Under the pieces are notes generated by a model. That model saw only the letters and a program-made list of their open reading frames with translations, made no database searches and was not told the origin of the DNA. From Macrostomum hystrix (lineage: Eukaryota; Platyhelminthes; Macrostomidae): a stretch of 64,000 nucleotides of DNA. Each line of letters begins with the position of its first letter. Positions within the stretch are counted from its first letter, which is position 1. The stretch covers positions 10,474,001 to 10,538,000 of the forward strand of contig CATNEN010000038.1 in assembly GCA_950097015.1 (NCBI GenBank). The letters are read 5' to 3'. Made by a program: the position numbers and the translations under genes. This document shows positions 22,531 to 33,157 of the stretch, piece after piece.

Positions 22531-24763
22531 TTAAATAGCAGCAACAGACGAGTAGGAAGGAGGCGGCGGCATTTGAGAAGTCTCATTTGGCCCACCTTGG
22601 CCAGGGTAGATTGAGTAATCGGCCAGGCCAGGCGCGTCCGGCTGCATTGGAGGCGCATCTCTGGCTGGCCCAGTTGGCATAGCAAACGATGACAAGTTGG
22701 GGTCCACAGGATTTTCACCCAGCTCAGCACTTGGCTGACAGAGCGGTTGCAGTTGCGCCGCTTTATCGGCAGCGAAAGAGGCCGAGTTGGCGCCACTCTT
22801 GCCTCGAGTCGGCTTCTGCTCGGCCTCAGGCTCGTCGAACTTTTTGCGATTTTTAATTACATAGCCTAGAAAAGCCAGTAGCAGGCCAATAATGACCGCT
22901 GAGACAACAATCAGCATCACAATGCCAAACACGGAGGTTTCACCGCCACCACCGCCGGTGCTAGATCTATAAGAATAAGAGCTCACATAAGATCTGTAAC
23001 TAGAGCTGCGGTATGATGAGAACCTGGCACCGCCGCCGCCGCGTGATCCACCTTTGCTTGAGACGCCTGAGTTTATTAGTAGGATAAATAGATAGTTAAA
23101 CAAATAAAAAAACTAATGGAAAGGAAACAACAGATTCCGAAATATTAATCCCAAAGGAAAAATAGTTGCATAGAACTTGACTGAATAGAAAAATATGCAT
23201 AATAACAACAACAGCAAAAATGTACACACACAAAAATGTAAAGCCTGCAACATCGAACCAAGTTTGACTCATTTCAATGGCTTGTTCTCATGGCCATCAA
23301 ATCAAATGCTGTGTAAAAATTACATTTTAATGCTGTTTAATCTCCAGCTCGCTCACCATGCATCATGATTTAGCAAGTGGCCTCTCATGTATGACTGGGT
23401 GTTACTACACATAAACCTAAAAGTACAAATGTACAAATCTATCTAAACTAGACAAAGTAGGAGAAATAAAAGGTCAGAGTAGACATGCAATAGGATCTAG
23501 CAGTGTCCAATTGTGAAAAATTAAGTTAGGGCCTAACCTTGGCACGCAAAATGAAATTTCTCCTTTTCTTTTGGCTTCTGTCATGCATGTCTGTCTTTCA
23601 TCTACATACATAATATATAATGATCTAGACTGTTGACTATGGCTTAGCTAGTATAGGTATATGGCTTAGAACAATAACATCAACAATATCCTATAGTCTA
23701 GATCATATATTCTATGTTAGAAATTTCCAGCATAAAATTTGGGTGCCAAAATCCTGTTGACAATGACATAGATATCACAGCAAAAAAACTGGCATATATT
23801 CTAGTGTAAATCTATGTTGCAAAATTTTGAATGGAATAAGAAACAAGTCATTTATTTGCACAACTTTGGTTGCAATTTTGAAAATTAGGCAATGTTGTTG
23901 CACATAAAAGTAAATTTATGGACTTATATGTTTTTCCTTTGTAACAAATTTTCTTAGATATTTATTTTATTTTTTTTGTTTATATTTCTGCTCTTTGACT
24001 TTGATACTGTTCAATGTTAAAAATGTTCTTAATTACAAACGTAAAGCATTGCAGGCTTATTATTATTTATCTCATTTAATGAAAAAAAAATTAATTCCTG
24101 TTAAAAAAGCTATTTGATGCTAACCACTATGTGCATTTTTCTAAATAATGTGTCTTGTTTTCTGATTGGAGTAATTTGGTGTAAAATTTTGGGACCAGTT
24201 TTCTACTTGGTCAAATTTTGCACAAAATGAAGAAAGCATCTCCAGCTTTTTATGGCATATGGCCAGCATGATCCAGACCGAGGACAACAACAACTTATAC
24301 TAGCCCTAAGAAAAAAAAGTTTAAATTAAGCAAGATCATACTAGGGCATATGTTTAAATACTTTCATGACTCAAATCTGACCATATTGGCATAATAAATT
24401 AGGTGGCCTAACCATTATTATCAGATATACTTATGCCATTGTGGTCAAATATAATTCCTTGGCCCTATGACCATTTAAGGCCAGTGACAATAGCTGTGAG
24501 TCTGTGACAAATTTTTTATAGGTGTAGACTGAATGCAAGTAGGTTTAAATAATTGACATAACCACCAACAGTCTCTCCAACAACAGCCCTAAATATAAAT
24601 GCTGGTCATTACTGTTTTCAAAAAAATCCAACAATTTTACCAACCCATACAATGGTAATTACCCTATTACCCAGTACCCAAATGATCATAGCTACATACC
24701 TGATAGGGAAATAATAAACAGCAAAATCGATAGAGCCCTTCCTTCACAAGTTAAAACGTTCAT
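22531..24763 (-). CDS. Small single-pass membrane protein with PPPPSY tail, two exons (paralogue B)
   Basis: Exon 1 is 24763-24700 (64 nt): MNVLTCEGRALSILLFIISL, a signal peptide, ending CAG|GTATGT in phase 1. Exon 2 is 23066-22531, entered after AAACTCAG; the joined codon is GGC. Total 199 residues. The ectodomain is Gly-rich then Ser/Tyr/Arg-rich (RFSSYRSSSYRSYVSSYSYR). The membrane helix is near FGIVMLIVVSAVIIGLLLAF, followed by the basic KNRKK. The cytoplasmic tail has LADYSIYPGQ and ends MPPPPSYSSVAAI. LADYSIYP and the PPPPSY end are shared with paralogue C, and the intron phase with both others. The PPxY motif predicts WW-domain partners (inference). An upstream in-frame Met at 24940 exists, but the start at 24763 puts the hydrophobic stretch at the N terminus, as in the paralogues. 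Confidence 0.75.
23067..24699 (-). other. Intron of paralogue B
   Basis: 1.6 kb of AT-rich DNA bounded by GT (24699-24698) and AG (23068-23067) on the minus strand. No nested gene or tandem array seen. Confidence 0.6.
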
Positions 24764-26250
24764 AGTTTTAGGAATCAAATATAGCCTGTAATGACCTTGT
24801 AGCGACCTTAATGTTAATTCGCGAAACTCATACGGTGCGAAAATATCGACTTCTATAGAAAATTCTTTGATATAGCACAAATTAAACTTCGCCATTTTTT
24901 CTACATTTTCCTTGAGTACAGAAATCGCATATTTAACCATAAATTATTGTATATAAAATTGTAATTATGCAATTATGCAAACTCAATATGCGCCCACAAC
25001 AAACTATAATAATAAGTTGCTCGAGTAAATTTGTTTTACCGAAGAGTATATTTCTAAGAACTTCCGGAAACACTAAAATTATAAATATACTGCATCCGAT
25101 CCAGCAATTAATCAAGCCTTTCTGATCTCATCCGAGACTCAACAAGCAATACAAAAATCCACCACAAAACTGCTACAAGCTAGTAGGGCCTACTTAAAAT
25201 CAAAAATACATATGTAAAAATGGTAAAATGGAAAATGGAAAAAAGTGCAGTATTGTTTAGTTTTAAGTGTGTAAATTAATGCAGAATCAATTCAGTAGTC
25301 AGTATATACGCGATTCATTAACTTAAGGACTCCGTTATTGATAGTTAAGAATTTTTTGGCCTATTTCCAAGGAAACCAGTTGCACGATTTAAGTAAAGCC
25401 AAGAAAAGTAAAAAACAGCTCTTTCGTATTTCTTGAAATACCAGCGCAATAACTAAATTGAGTTCAGTGCAACTAAAACTAAATAGACATAAGCTTATTA
25501 AAATCAAGGTTTTTGGCAAATAACTAACTTGTTGAAAACAACAATGGGCAATGTTCTACTTCCGTTCGTTATATTATTTTTTTGTTTGCAAACGACAGAT
25601 AACGACAAAAATCAAGTTTAACGGTAACAAAAAGTCAGTAGTTTGGTCAGACAGTTCTGAAAAGTCTTGGTCAGTCTTTCTTCTTTCAAACCGGGTAAGT
25701 GCCTAATCCAGTAGAGGAAGGCACCGAAGCTATTCTTGGGGTTAGACTGCGCCATAAGAACTCTCTGAGGTGGCTTTCGAATAGAGTAGCACTCGTGCCA
25801 TGAATTTGACGCAGCTTGGCCTTCGTGAAATTTTCAGCTGCAGAATTTCTGTGCTTTAGCTTCCTGTTCCCCCATATTTGCAGGATTTTGCCATATAGAC
25901 ATAGATCCAGGTGTCAAGTCACGGCAAAGCCACGTCAGCATAACTTTTTTAAAACTCAGAATGCACGTGTGGCACGAATACAAACGAAAAAATAATTTAA
26001 CGAACGGAAGCTGAACATTGCCCAACAATGACTCTGCGGGTTTGTTTAGAAAATACCATTCGATAATTTTAACAATGTCATTTGCAAAAAATGTTGTTTT
26101 TCTTTTTTTTGCAAAGAACACCGAAGAGCCATTACTATCAATGTACTAGATTTTTAGCAGATATACATAACAGTATATCGTCATTCTATATTCCTTAAAT
26201 AGTTCGTTAGGGACTGCGGATTAATTAAATATATACAATACAATACAACG
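24764..26250. other. AT-rich intergenic DNA
   Basis: Upstream region of paralogue B. A 95-codon minus-strand frame (26121-25834) has no recognisable motif. No gene called. Confidence 0.4.
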
Positions 26251-26254
26251 ACGC

Positions 26255-26520
26255 AAGGTGCAAGATGGTCAACGGGGCACTCTTGCGCGCACGCGGTCAA
26301 GGAAAAGGGGGGCAGGGCAGATCGCAGCAGTTCTAGGGGTCAGACCGATCGCTTCTAGGTCGGCCACCAATGTAGCGCCTAAAGTCTGGTTCCGACCCTG
26401 GCCACGACGCAGTCGCTCGGTTAATTGGCTGGTTGAGGGTGACCAAAGCCAGGGGGTTGTCCTCGCCGCGGGCTGTTCTCCGCAAGCAGTGCCCCTGGAC
26501 GCAGGGTGACGCTCATGGAC
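26255..26520. other. GC-rich block, possible retroelement fragment
   Basis: An abrupt GC-rich island in AT-rich DNA, containing GGTCGGCCACCAATGTAGCG, a sequence style common at polyprotein-LTR junctions of retroelements. The plus-strand open frame (26258-26509) has no domain. Identity uncertain. Confidence 0.3.
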
Positions 26521-27850
26521 GGTATCACGATGTGATATATTCTCTGTTGTGTCAAATTATATCGCGAAGCCAAGCAGGTAGTGTCAGATGGCTTTTGAAA
26601 CTGGGGTATAAATCGTTAAGTATATAACGTCATTGAAAGGCCCGCAGTAATGCAACTCGGTATTAGAAACTTTAGTGGGTGAAACAGCAAATAAGCAGTT
26701 TAGGAGGACGAGCTATATACAGAAAAACTTTACGACAAGATTTCTCTGAAGTAGGGTTCTCAGCACATTGCGGCAGACAAATCACCATTTTTAGAAATTT
26801 GCGCGGGCAAGTCGAATTTTTCTGGAGTCAAATCAACATTTAACCGACATAGTAAAAGTGAGTAGTCAATATATAACCAATAGTTTTTATATGTATTACA
26901 GATGTTGCTTTAGAACTATACTACTATACTTGAAGTGTCAAACGTGTTAAAATAGGAAATGATAATACAAACATTTATGACGCTAACAACAAAAAATTAT
27001 GTTTTGTTTTTAGATAAGATTACAAAAAATTTCATTTACAAATTTTTGTACTAAAAAAATATTTATTTTGCATTAGATGTAAATGTACTATAATATTGCG
27101 CGCATTGTGGGTAATAATTATTGGTAAATAGAGTAAAAATGGAGGTTTCTTTGTTATTTGTTACGTTTATGACAAAAGTAAAACTACTAACTGTTATTAA
27201 GGTCTTATATAATAATAATATTTGTAGCTCTCCAGAGTCATTTGACTACAGAAAAATAGGATTATTTATACAAATTTAGAAATTTCCATCCTTGCTGGAA
27301 AGCAATCACTTTTGAAGCACAAGTGTAGCAAAAGACTAGCTTGAAACATAAAAAGCGGGTTACCTCACAAATAACTCTGGGAGTAGTTTTGCATTACTTA
27401 AATCATATAGCATAAATATACACTGTAACTAAAACGGATCGTCGCTTATTTTTCAATAAGTTATCCGAGATGCTACTGTCGTGGCGAGTCAATAAACAAC
27501 TGAACTACTTAACACTGAAACCACTTTTAATGGCCACCAGATAAATATTAATTAGCAGCAACTCGTAGAACAGAATTAGAGTAGACTAAATCATAATTCA
27601 TAGATCTACTTGCCTAATACTCATTATTATCCTACTCTGCTCTTTTTGCAGGATGGCGCCAACAACAGACAGTTTCATCAGATGTTGCAGCAAGTCAGTA
27701 AATTTCATCGTGTTGACAGTGCCTGTTGTAGCCGCTCGCTGCTTGATTGCCACTTCTAAAAAAGCGATCCATTTTTCGGAACACAGTGTAACAAATAAAC
27801 ACGGATATCCTAACACGAATTTTAAATATTTATGTTAGCAAAATGGGTCT
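26521..27850. other. AT-rich intergenic DNA
   Basis: No gene or tandem repeat recognised. Confidence 0.4.
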
Positions 27851-28173
27851 ATGAGAATTTCCCGCAGGAATTTTTCCTCGCCGAGCTTTTCCCGCAGCGA
27901 GTTTTTCCCGCGACGAAAATTTGCCGCAGGTGCTTTCCCCGCACGAGATTCTCCCACTGCGAGTTTTTACCACAGCGAGAGTTTCCCCCAGGAAATTTCT
28001 CGTGATGGCCTGTTTAACTTCCTATCTACCTACCTACCTACCTGTCTGTCTGTCTGTCTGTCTGTCTGCCTGCCTGCCTGCCTGCCTGCCTGACTGGCTA
28101 CCTAGCTGTGTCGACAGACAGACAGACAGACAGACAGGTAGGGGAAAATTCTGTGCGGGAAATTCTCGTGCCC
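27851..28173. mobile_element. Foldback/MITE-like element with an inverted-microsatellite core
   Basis: ATGAGAATTTCCCGCAGG at the left end mirrors TGTGCGGGAAATTCTCGTG at the right end (about 28151-28169). Inside, several degenerate TTTCCCGCAGCGAG copies lead into a microsatellite whose arms are complementary: CCTACCTGTCTG... at 28030-28065 and ...CAGACAGACAGGTAGG at 28113-28143. The whole unit can fold on itself. No coding capacity. Confidence 0.65.
28021..28143. repeat. Compound microsatellite (CCTA)n(CTGT)n(CCTG)n ... (ACAG)n
   Basis: Perfect tetranucleotide runs at 28021-28092, then a short spacer, then (ACAG)n at 28113-28137. The two runs are inverted complements. Confidence 0.95.
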
Positions 28174-28790
28174 CCTAGCACCTATAATTCCATAAATAGG
28201 TAAAGCAAAAAAGCAGTACATATGATCAATAAAATTGGGACGAAATTTCATTCGGATAGAAATAGACATTATTGAAGCGAATTGCGAAAATGAGAACTTG
28301 CCAAAAAGGCTTATAGGCTTTGTAAAAGTGATATTGAAAAATATAAAATTATATGCTAAAATTCTATGGTTTCAAAGCACGTGACTAATATAGGTCGGGT
28401 CTGATTTGATCGAAACAGACATATATTGAACACGGTATTCGAACAGAAAATTTCGACAGTGACGAGAATCTGAAGCAAAATGCTATTAAACAAATAGAAC
28501 ATAAAAACTGGCACACACTATTGGTACCAGCAAAAAGGCTCCTATGTCGATTGTACTATATTCGAAATAAATTTTATTGCTGTTTGAGCGAAAAGAGCTT
28601 TTTCGGATATAACATAAACTAAACAAAAATTGCCAACAAAAAATTCATTCGCTGAAATCGATGTGAACGATGAGTTTCGTTAAAATGTAGAAATATAGCA
28701 GCAGGTTCATGGCCACATAATAATCAAATAGCCAGCTATATTGCAGCAGCTGATCTATAAAGCATTTATAAAACTATTTATACAAAACAA
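28174..28790. other. AT-rich intergenic DNA
   Basis: No gene. ATAATAATCAAATAGCCAGC near 28718 weakly resembles the terminus of the elements at 9081 and 11371. Confidence 0.35.
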
Positions 28791-28792
28791 AC

Positions 28793-29400
28793 TCAATCCT
28801 TGACGAAACCCTAAAAATCCTTGATGGAACCCCACAAATCCTTGATGGAACCCTATAAATCCTTGATGGAACCCCACAAATCCTTTATTGTACCCTACAA
28901 ATCCTTGATGGAACCTTATGAATCCTTGATAGAACCCTACAAATCCTTGATGGAACCCTACAAATCCTTGATGGAACCCTAAAAATCCTCGATGGAACCC
29001 TACAAATCCTTTATGGTACCCTATAAATCCTCGATGGAACCCTACAAATCCTTTATGGTACCCTATAAATCCTTGATGGAACCCACAAATCCTTGATGGA
29101 ACCCACAAATCCTTGATGGGACCTTATGAATCCTTGATAGAACCCTACAAATCCTTGATGGAACACTGCAAATCCTCGATGGAACCCTAAAAATCCTCGA
29201 TGGAACCCTACAAATCCTTGATGGAACCCTACAAATCCTCGATGGAACCCTACAAATCCTCGATGGAACCCCACAAATCCTTGATGGAACCCTACAAATC
29301 TATGATGTAACCCTACAAATCCTTGATCAAACCAAAAAATCATTGACGGAACCCTACAAATACGTCATGGAACCTTGCAAATCCTTGATGGAATCCTTGA
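28793..29400. repeat. Minisatellite, 21 bp unit
   Basis: About 28 copies of AATCCTTGATGGAACCCTACA with substitutions (CTCGATGG, TTTATGGT, CCCACA). Minus-strand open frames of GFHQGFV heptads arise because 21 is a multiple of three. The array lies 3' of paralogue C. Confidence 0.95.
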
Positions 29401-29705
29401 TCAAATTCCAAAAAGTCCTAGACAGACAGAAAGCTCTAAATCGCTTTCATTGAATGCATCCAATGCCTGATGGTCCTGTTTGTTTAACCCTATAAACCTA
29501 CTATGACACACTCCAGACCCCATGGCAATTCTCTAAACCCACAATTGTGACACACGCCAGACCCCAACCGCGCCAAGTCAATTCATGTATATTTGTTTAA
29601 ACCCAACCACACATGTGCTGTGCTGGCGACCAATCAGAAGACACTAGTGTGTGTCTTAGCTAAGACGCTCATTTTCCCACTAGCGATGCTCTAAAAACTG
29701 TTGGA
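29401..29705. other. Short spacer between the 21-bp array and paralogue C
   Basis: Contains repeated CAGACCCCA phrases and probably the 3' UTR of paralogue C. No gene. Confidence 0.4.
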
Positions 29706-32700
29706 TCACAGATTAGCGGCCGAAGCGTAGGACGGAGGCGGCGGCAGCTGGCCGGAGCCGGCCGGATTAGCCTGCGCTTGGCTAGGATAGATAGAATAAT
29801 CCGCGAGGGCTGGAGCTTCTGACTCAGGCAGGCCTTTATCTACGCAAACACTCGGACCGCCAGCTATCAACGGTGGCGCATCGGGATACAGCGAATAGTC
29901 ACCAAGGCTAGGCTGCTGCTGCTGCTGGTTGGCTGGGTACGTGGTGTAGCTGTCCACAGCCGGAGGCGGAGCAGAAGGCACAACGGCGCCATTGCTGGTC
30001 GATTCGACGCCATAGGGCGGATAGAGAGGCTGCAGTTCAGCTGTTACTGGAGGCATATGGTCAATAGCGGTGGCAGCAGGCCCACCTTTGTCATGATGAT
30101 GATTGGCTGCAGCCTTTTGTTTAATCCTTCTTTCCTTGCGTTTTTTAAACAAGCAGATTAGTATGGCCACGCCTAGAAAGAAGAAGCCAATTGATAAGAA
30201 CACTGGCAAATATACTGTGCCTCCGCTGCTATTGCTGGAGGTATAGTAGTAGCTGGAGTACCGATAGCTCGAGTACGACCTGTAGTAGGAACTTCTGTAG
30301 GAGGAGAATCTGCTACCACCGCGAGCTCCACCACCTCGACCACCTCGGCCCGCGACACCTGATATAGAAGAGACAGCAAATGTTCCAAGGTAATAAAGAG
30401 TAAAACAAGTAAAACAATAAAGGTAATAAAGAGTGTGCAGGGTAATAATTTTTTTATTTTTCCAGTGTTTTTAGTTGAAACATCATAAATTACACTAGAA
30501 TCTTGACAAATTTAACAGACCCAACATTTTAGAAATGCAACTCGGAATTGCCTGTCCTATCAAAATTATAATTACATATGAGTATGATCAGTGGCGTAGC
30601 TAGGGGGGATGCAGGGATATATCCCCCCAAGTGGCAGAAAAATTGGGAGAGTATTTAAATATAGTCAATTTTTTAATTTTTCATTCATTTTTTTAATTTA
30701 TCCCTCATAAAAATGCCTAGCTATGCCCCATCTAGACTTTTATCTTGTTTCAGATTTTATATATACCTAACCAGAAAAAAACGAAGAACATATATAATAG
30801 GGATGCTTTTTAAGAAATTAAATTATTATCAATGTTTTTTATTTACTATTTAACTTGTCTAATATTATTTGTATGCAAAATATTATGAATATTCTATGAA
30901 ATTGTCTTGTTTTAAGAATATATATTCTGCATATATGAGCGGTTGCAATTTCTGTGCAACAAGACAACTTGCCAGTGCAGTATTCTAGCCTGAACTCAGG
31001 AATACTGTTGTGCTTAAATAGTAAATTGATTTTGGAAAGGTATTCCAACCTGTTAATTATTTTCTCTGTTTGAGATTGAACTTGTGATCCTCCAGTCCAG
31101 GAAAGCCCTGAAGACTGGGAGTGAGAAATTTGTAAAGCCTTAGAAAGAAACCGCTTATGCCTATATTAGACACTACCATAGAGTGATGAGCCCTGTTATA
31201 TAATAAATAATATAGCAAAAGTGAAACTAATAATATAGTCTGGATATTGAGTGAAATAACTTTAAAATATGACACATATTGACACATTGACATTATCATA
31301 TATAAAACTAATTTAGGGTAAAGTATCATCAACCAAACAGTGTATCTTCAAAACCAAACAAGAAATTTGACTTCTTCCTTGGTCTCATGCAAGACAGAAA
31401 CAAGCTATTGTGTTTCACAGAACAACTAATTTGAAAGTTGAAGAAATTATCTACAAGCTGAGGCATGATGTGCAATGAAGCATTAAGAGGAAAGAAAGAT
31501 ATTGATGTTTCAGTAGAAGTTAATTTTGCAAAAGCATACTTTTTAACAACATTTTTTCAGTATGTACTTTAGACGAAGATTGTATGTGGTTGCTTGCCAA
31601 TTAAATGACCATAAATGTAGTTATTTATAGAGCATGAAAAATGCTTTAAAATCACATAATTCATGATAGTTCACTCCTTAAAATAAGATTAAACCACTCA
31701 CTCAAATTGTAAAACCAAACATCAAATTCTCTGTTTGGTTTGAAGATACATGAAAATCATTGTTCGGTTTTAGATAAAAAGCAGGAATAACTTTTTTCTA
31801 TTTGATAAAATAGCAAAAGCAGATACTTTTTAGAAAGATGTAACTGTTTACTATAACTTGGCTTTTGATTTATCATCATATCTTAAATTGAAAATCTGTA
31901 GCTTAGGCTTGAAGTTAAAAAAATACACATTCTTGTTTGGTTGATGATACATTACCCTATTCTTACTAAACTTTCATAAACTTAAAACTCTACTTTCTTG
32001 ATCAAAGAATATGAACTATAAAAAGTTAAACAATTGCAACATTACTTTTGCTACTTAATAAATAAAATAAACACATGATATTTATAAAAGATATGTAAAA
32101 AACAGAAATTATATTGGCAATATCAAGTATACCAACTATACCTAAATCAGGGTCAAAACAAATATGCATAATTTGGTTCTCGAATTCTACACAATAATAT
32201 AAAGTCAATATAATAAAATGGAATATTGAGGTGATGTGAGGTGTGAGGTGAAAAGCTAAAGCTTTTCAGCTAAAGCTTTTCAGCTAAAGCTTTTCAGCTA
32301 AAGCTTTTCAGCTAAAGCTTTTCAGCTAAAGCTTTTCAGCTAAAGCTTTTCAGCTAAAGCTTTTCAGCTAAAGCTTTTCAGCTAAAGCTTTTCAGCTAAA
32401 GCTTTTCAGCTAAAGCTTTTCAGCTAAAGCTTTTCAGCTAAAGCTTTTCAGCTAAAGCTTTTCAGCTAAAGCTTTTCAGCTAAAGCTTTTCAGCTAAAGC
32501 TTTTCAGCTAAAGCTTTTCAGCTAAAGCTTTTCAGCTAAAGCTTTTCAGCTAAAGCTTTTCAGCTAAAGCTTTTCAGCTAAAGCTTTTCAGCTAAAGCTT
32601 TTCAGCTAAAGCTTTTCAGCTAAAGCTTTTCAGCTAAAGCTTTTCAGCTAAAGCTTTTCAGCTAAAGCTTTTCAGCTAAAGCTTTTCAGCTAAAGCTTTT

Positions 32701-33157
32701 CAGCTGAAAGGGTCATAAAATATGATAATTAGCACTTAACTTATAAAAGAAAAAGGTCTTGAAACAACTTAGGGCCTATTTAAATCATAAAATATCATAA
32801 AACAGGGGCACCAGTCATTTTACCTATTTAAATGCCATAACTTAAATTTCTTCACTTTAGTTGTATTAGGCCCTAGCATTTTAATAAGGGGCAAAGAAGT
32901 CATTTTTACATCGAAAATTAGCAGGTTAGGCCCTGGCCCCTTTAGTATAATTTTTATACAGGATGGTGGCTAGGGCCTACTTAGCACTACTATAGGCCAA
33001 ATAATATTTACACTGTTGTAGAGAACTAGATAAGAAAAAATAGGCCCTAAGCCTACATAAAATCAACTTGGAGTGTTTAACAGTTAAGATACTTACCACA
33101 GGAAAAAATAATCACCAGAAAGACTACAACAAATTTTTTTTTCCAAAAATAATACAT
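29706..33157 (-). CDS. Small single-pass membrane protein with PPPPSY tail, two exons (paralogue C)
   Basis: Exon 1 is 33157-33097 (61 nt): MYYFWKKKFVVVFLVIIFSC, a signal peptide, ending G|GTAAGT in phase 1. Exon 2 is 30358-29706, entered after ATATCAG; the joined codon is GGT. Total 237 residues. The ectodomain is RGGRGGGARGG followed by RFSSYRSSYYRSYSSYRYSS. The membrane helix is near VFLSIGFFFLGVAILICLF, then the strongly basic KKRKERRIKQK. The tail contains YPPYG, poly-Gln, LGDYSLYP, LADYSIYPSQ and the end LPPPPSYASAANL. The ectodomain, DYSxYP motifs and tail match paralogue B closely; paralogue A is a shorter, more distant relative. The 2.7-kb intron hosts two MITE-like elements, a dispersed repeat and the 14-bp satellite. 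Confidence 0.75.
30591..30730. mobile_element. Short MITE-like element (about 140 bp) in the paralogue C intron
   Basis: GTGGCGTAGCTAGGGGGGAT at the left end pairs with the reverse complement of the right end (GGGGCATAGCTAGGCATTTT). GGCGTAGCTAGG termini are typical of widespread animal MITEs. There is no coding capacity. Confidence 0.6.
30800..31190. repeat. Dispersed repeat, copy 1 (with 40376-40765)
   Basis: Diverged but clear alignment to 40376-40765. Shared blocks are GGGATGCTTTT at the start, ATGCAAAATATTATGAATATTCT, CCTCCAGTCCAGG(A/T)(A/G)AGCCCTGA and AACCGCTTATGC. No coding capacity was seen in either copy. Confidence 0.8.
31314..31959. mobile_element. MITE-like element (646 bp) with about 25 bp terminal inverted repeats
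   Basis: TAGGGTAAAGTATCATCAACCAAAC at the left end and the reverse complement of the right end match with one change (TAGGGTAATGTATCATCAAC). A second, internal inverted pair (TGTATCTTCAAAACCAAAC near 31340 and GTTTGGTTTGAAGATACATG near 31733) makes the unit doubly palindromic. No transposase frame. Confidence 0.7.
32254..32701. repeat. Perfect 14-bp satellite, 32 units, in the paralogue C intron
   Basis: AGCTAAAGCTTTTC repeated in exact register for 448 bp with no mismatch that I can see. Each unit contains AGCT-AA-AGCT, an inverted repeat, and the array is flanked by GAAAAGCT at the left and CAGCTGAAAG at the right, which extend the symmetry. Such homogeneity implies very recent expansion. 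Confidence 0.98.

Noticed and set aside
28755-29343. Two minus-strand ORFs of GFHQGFV heptads
   Set aside because: Products of the 21-bp minisatellite; no flanking coding sequence.
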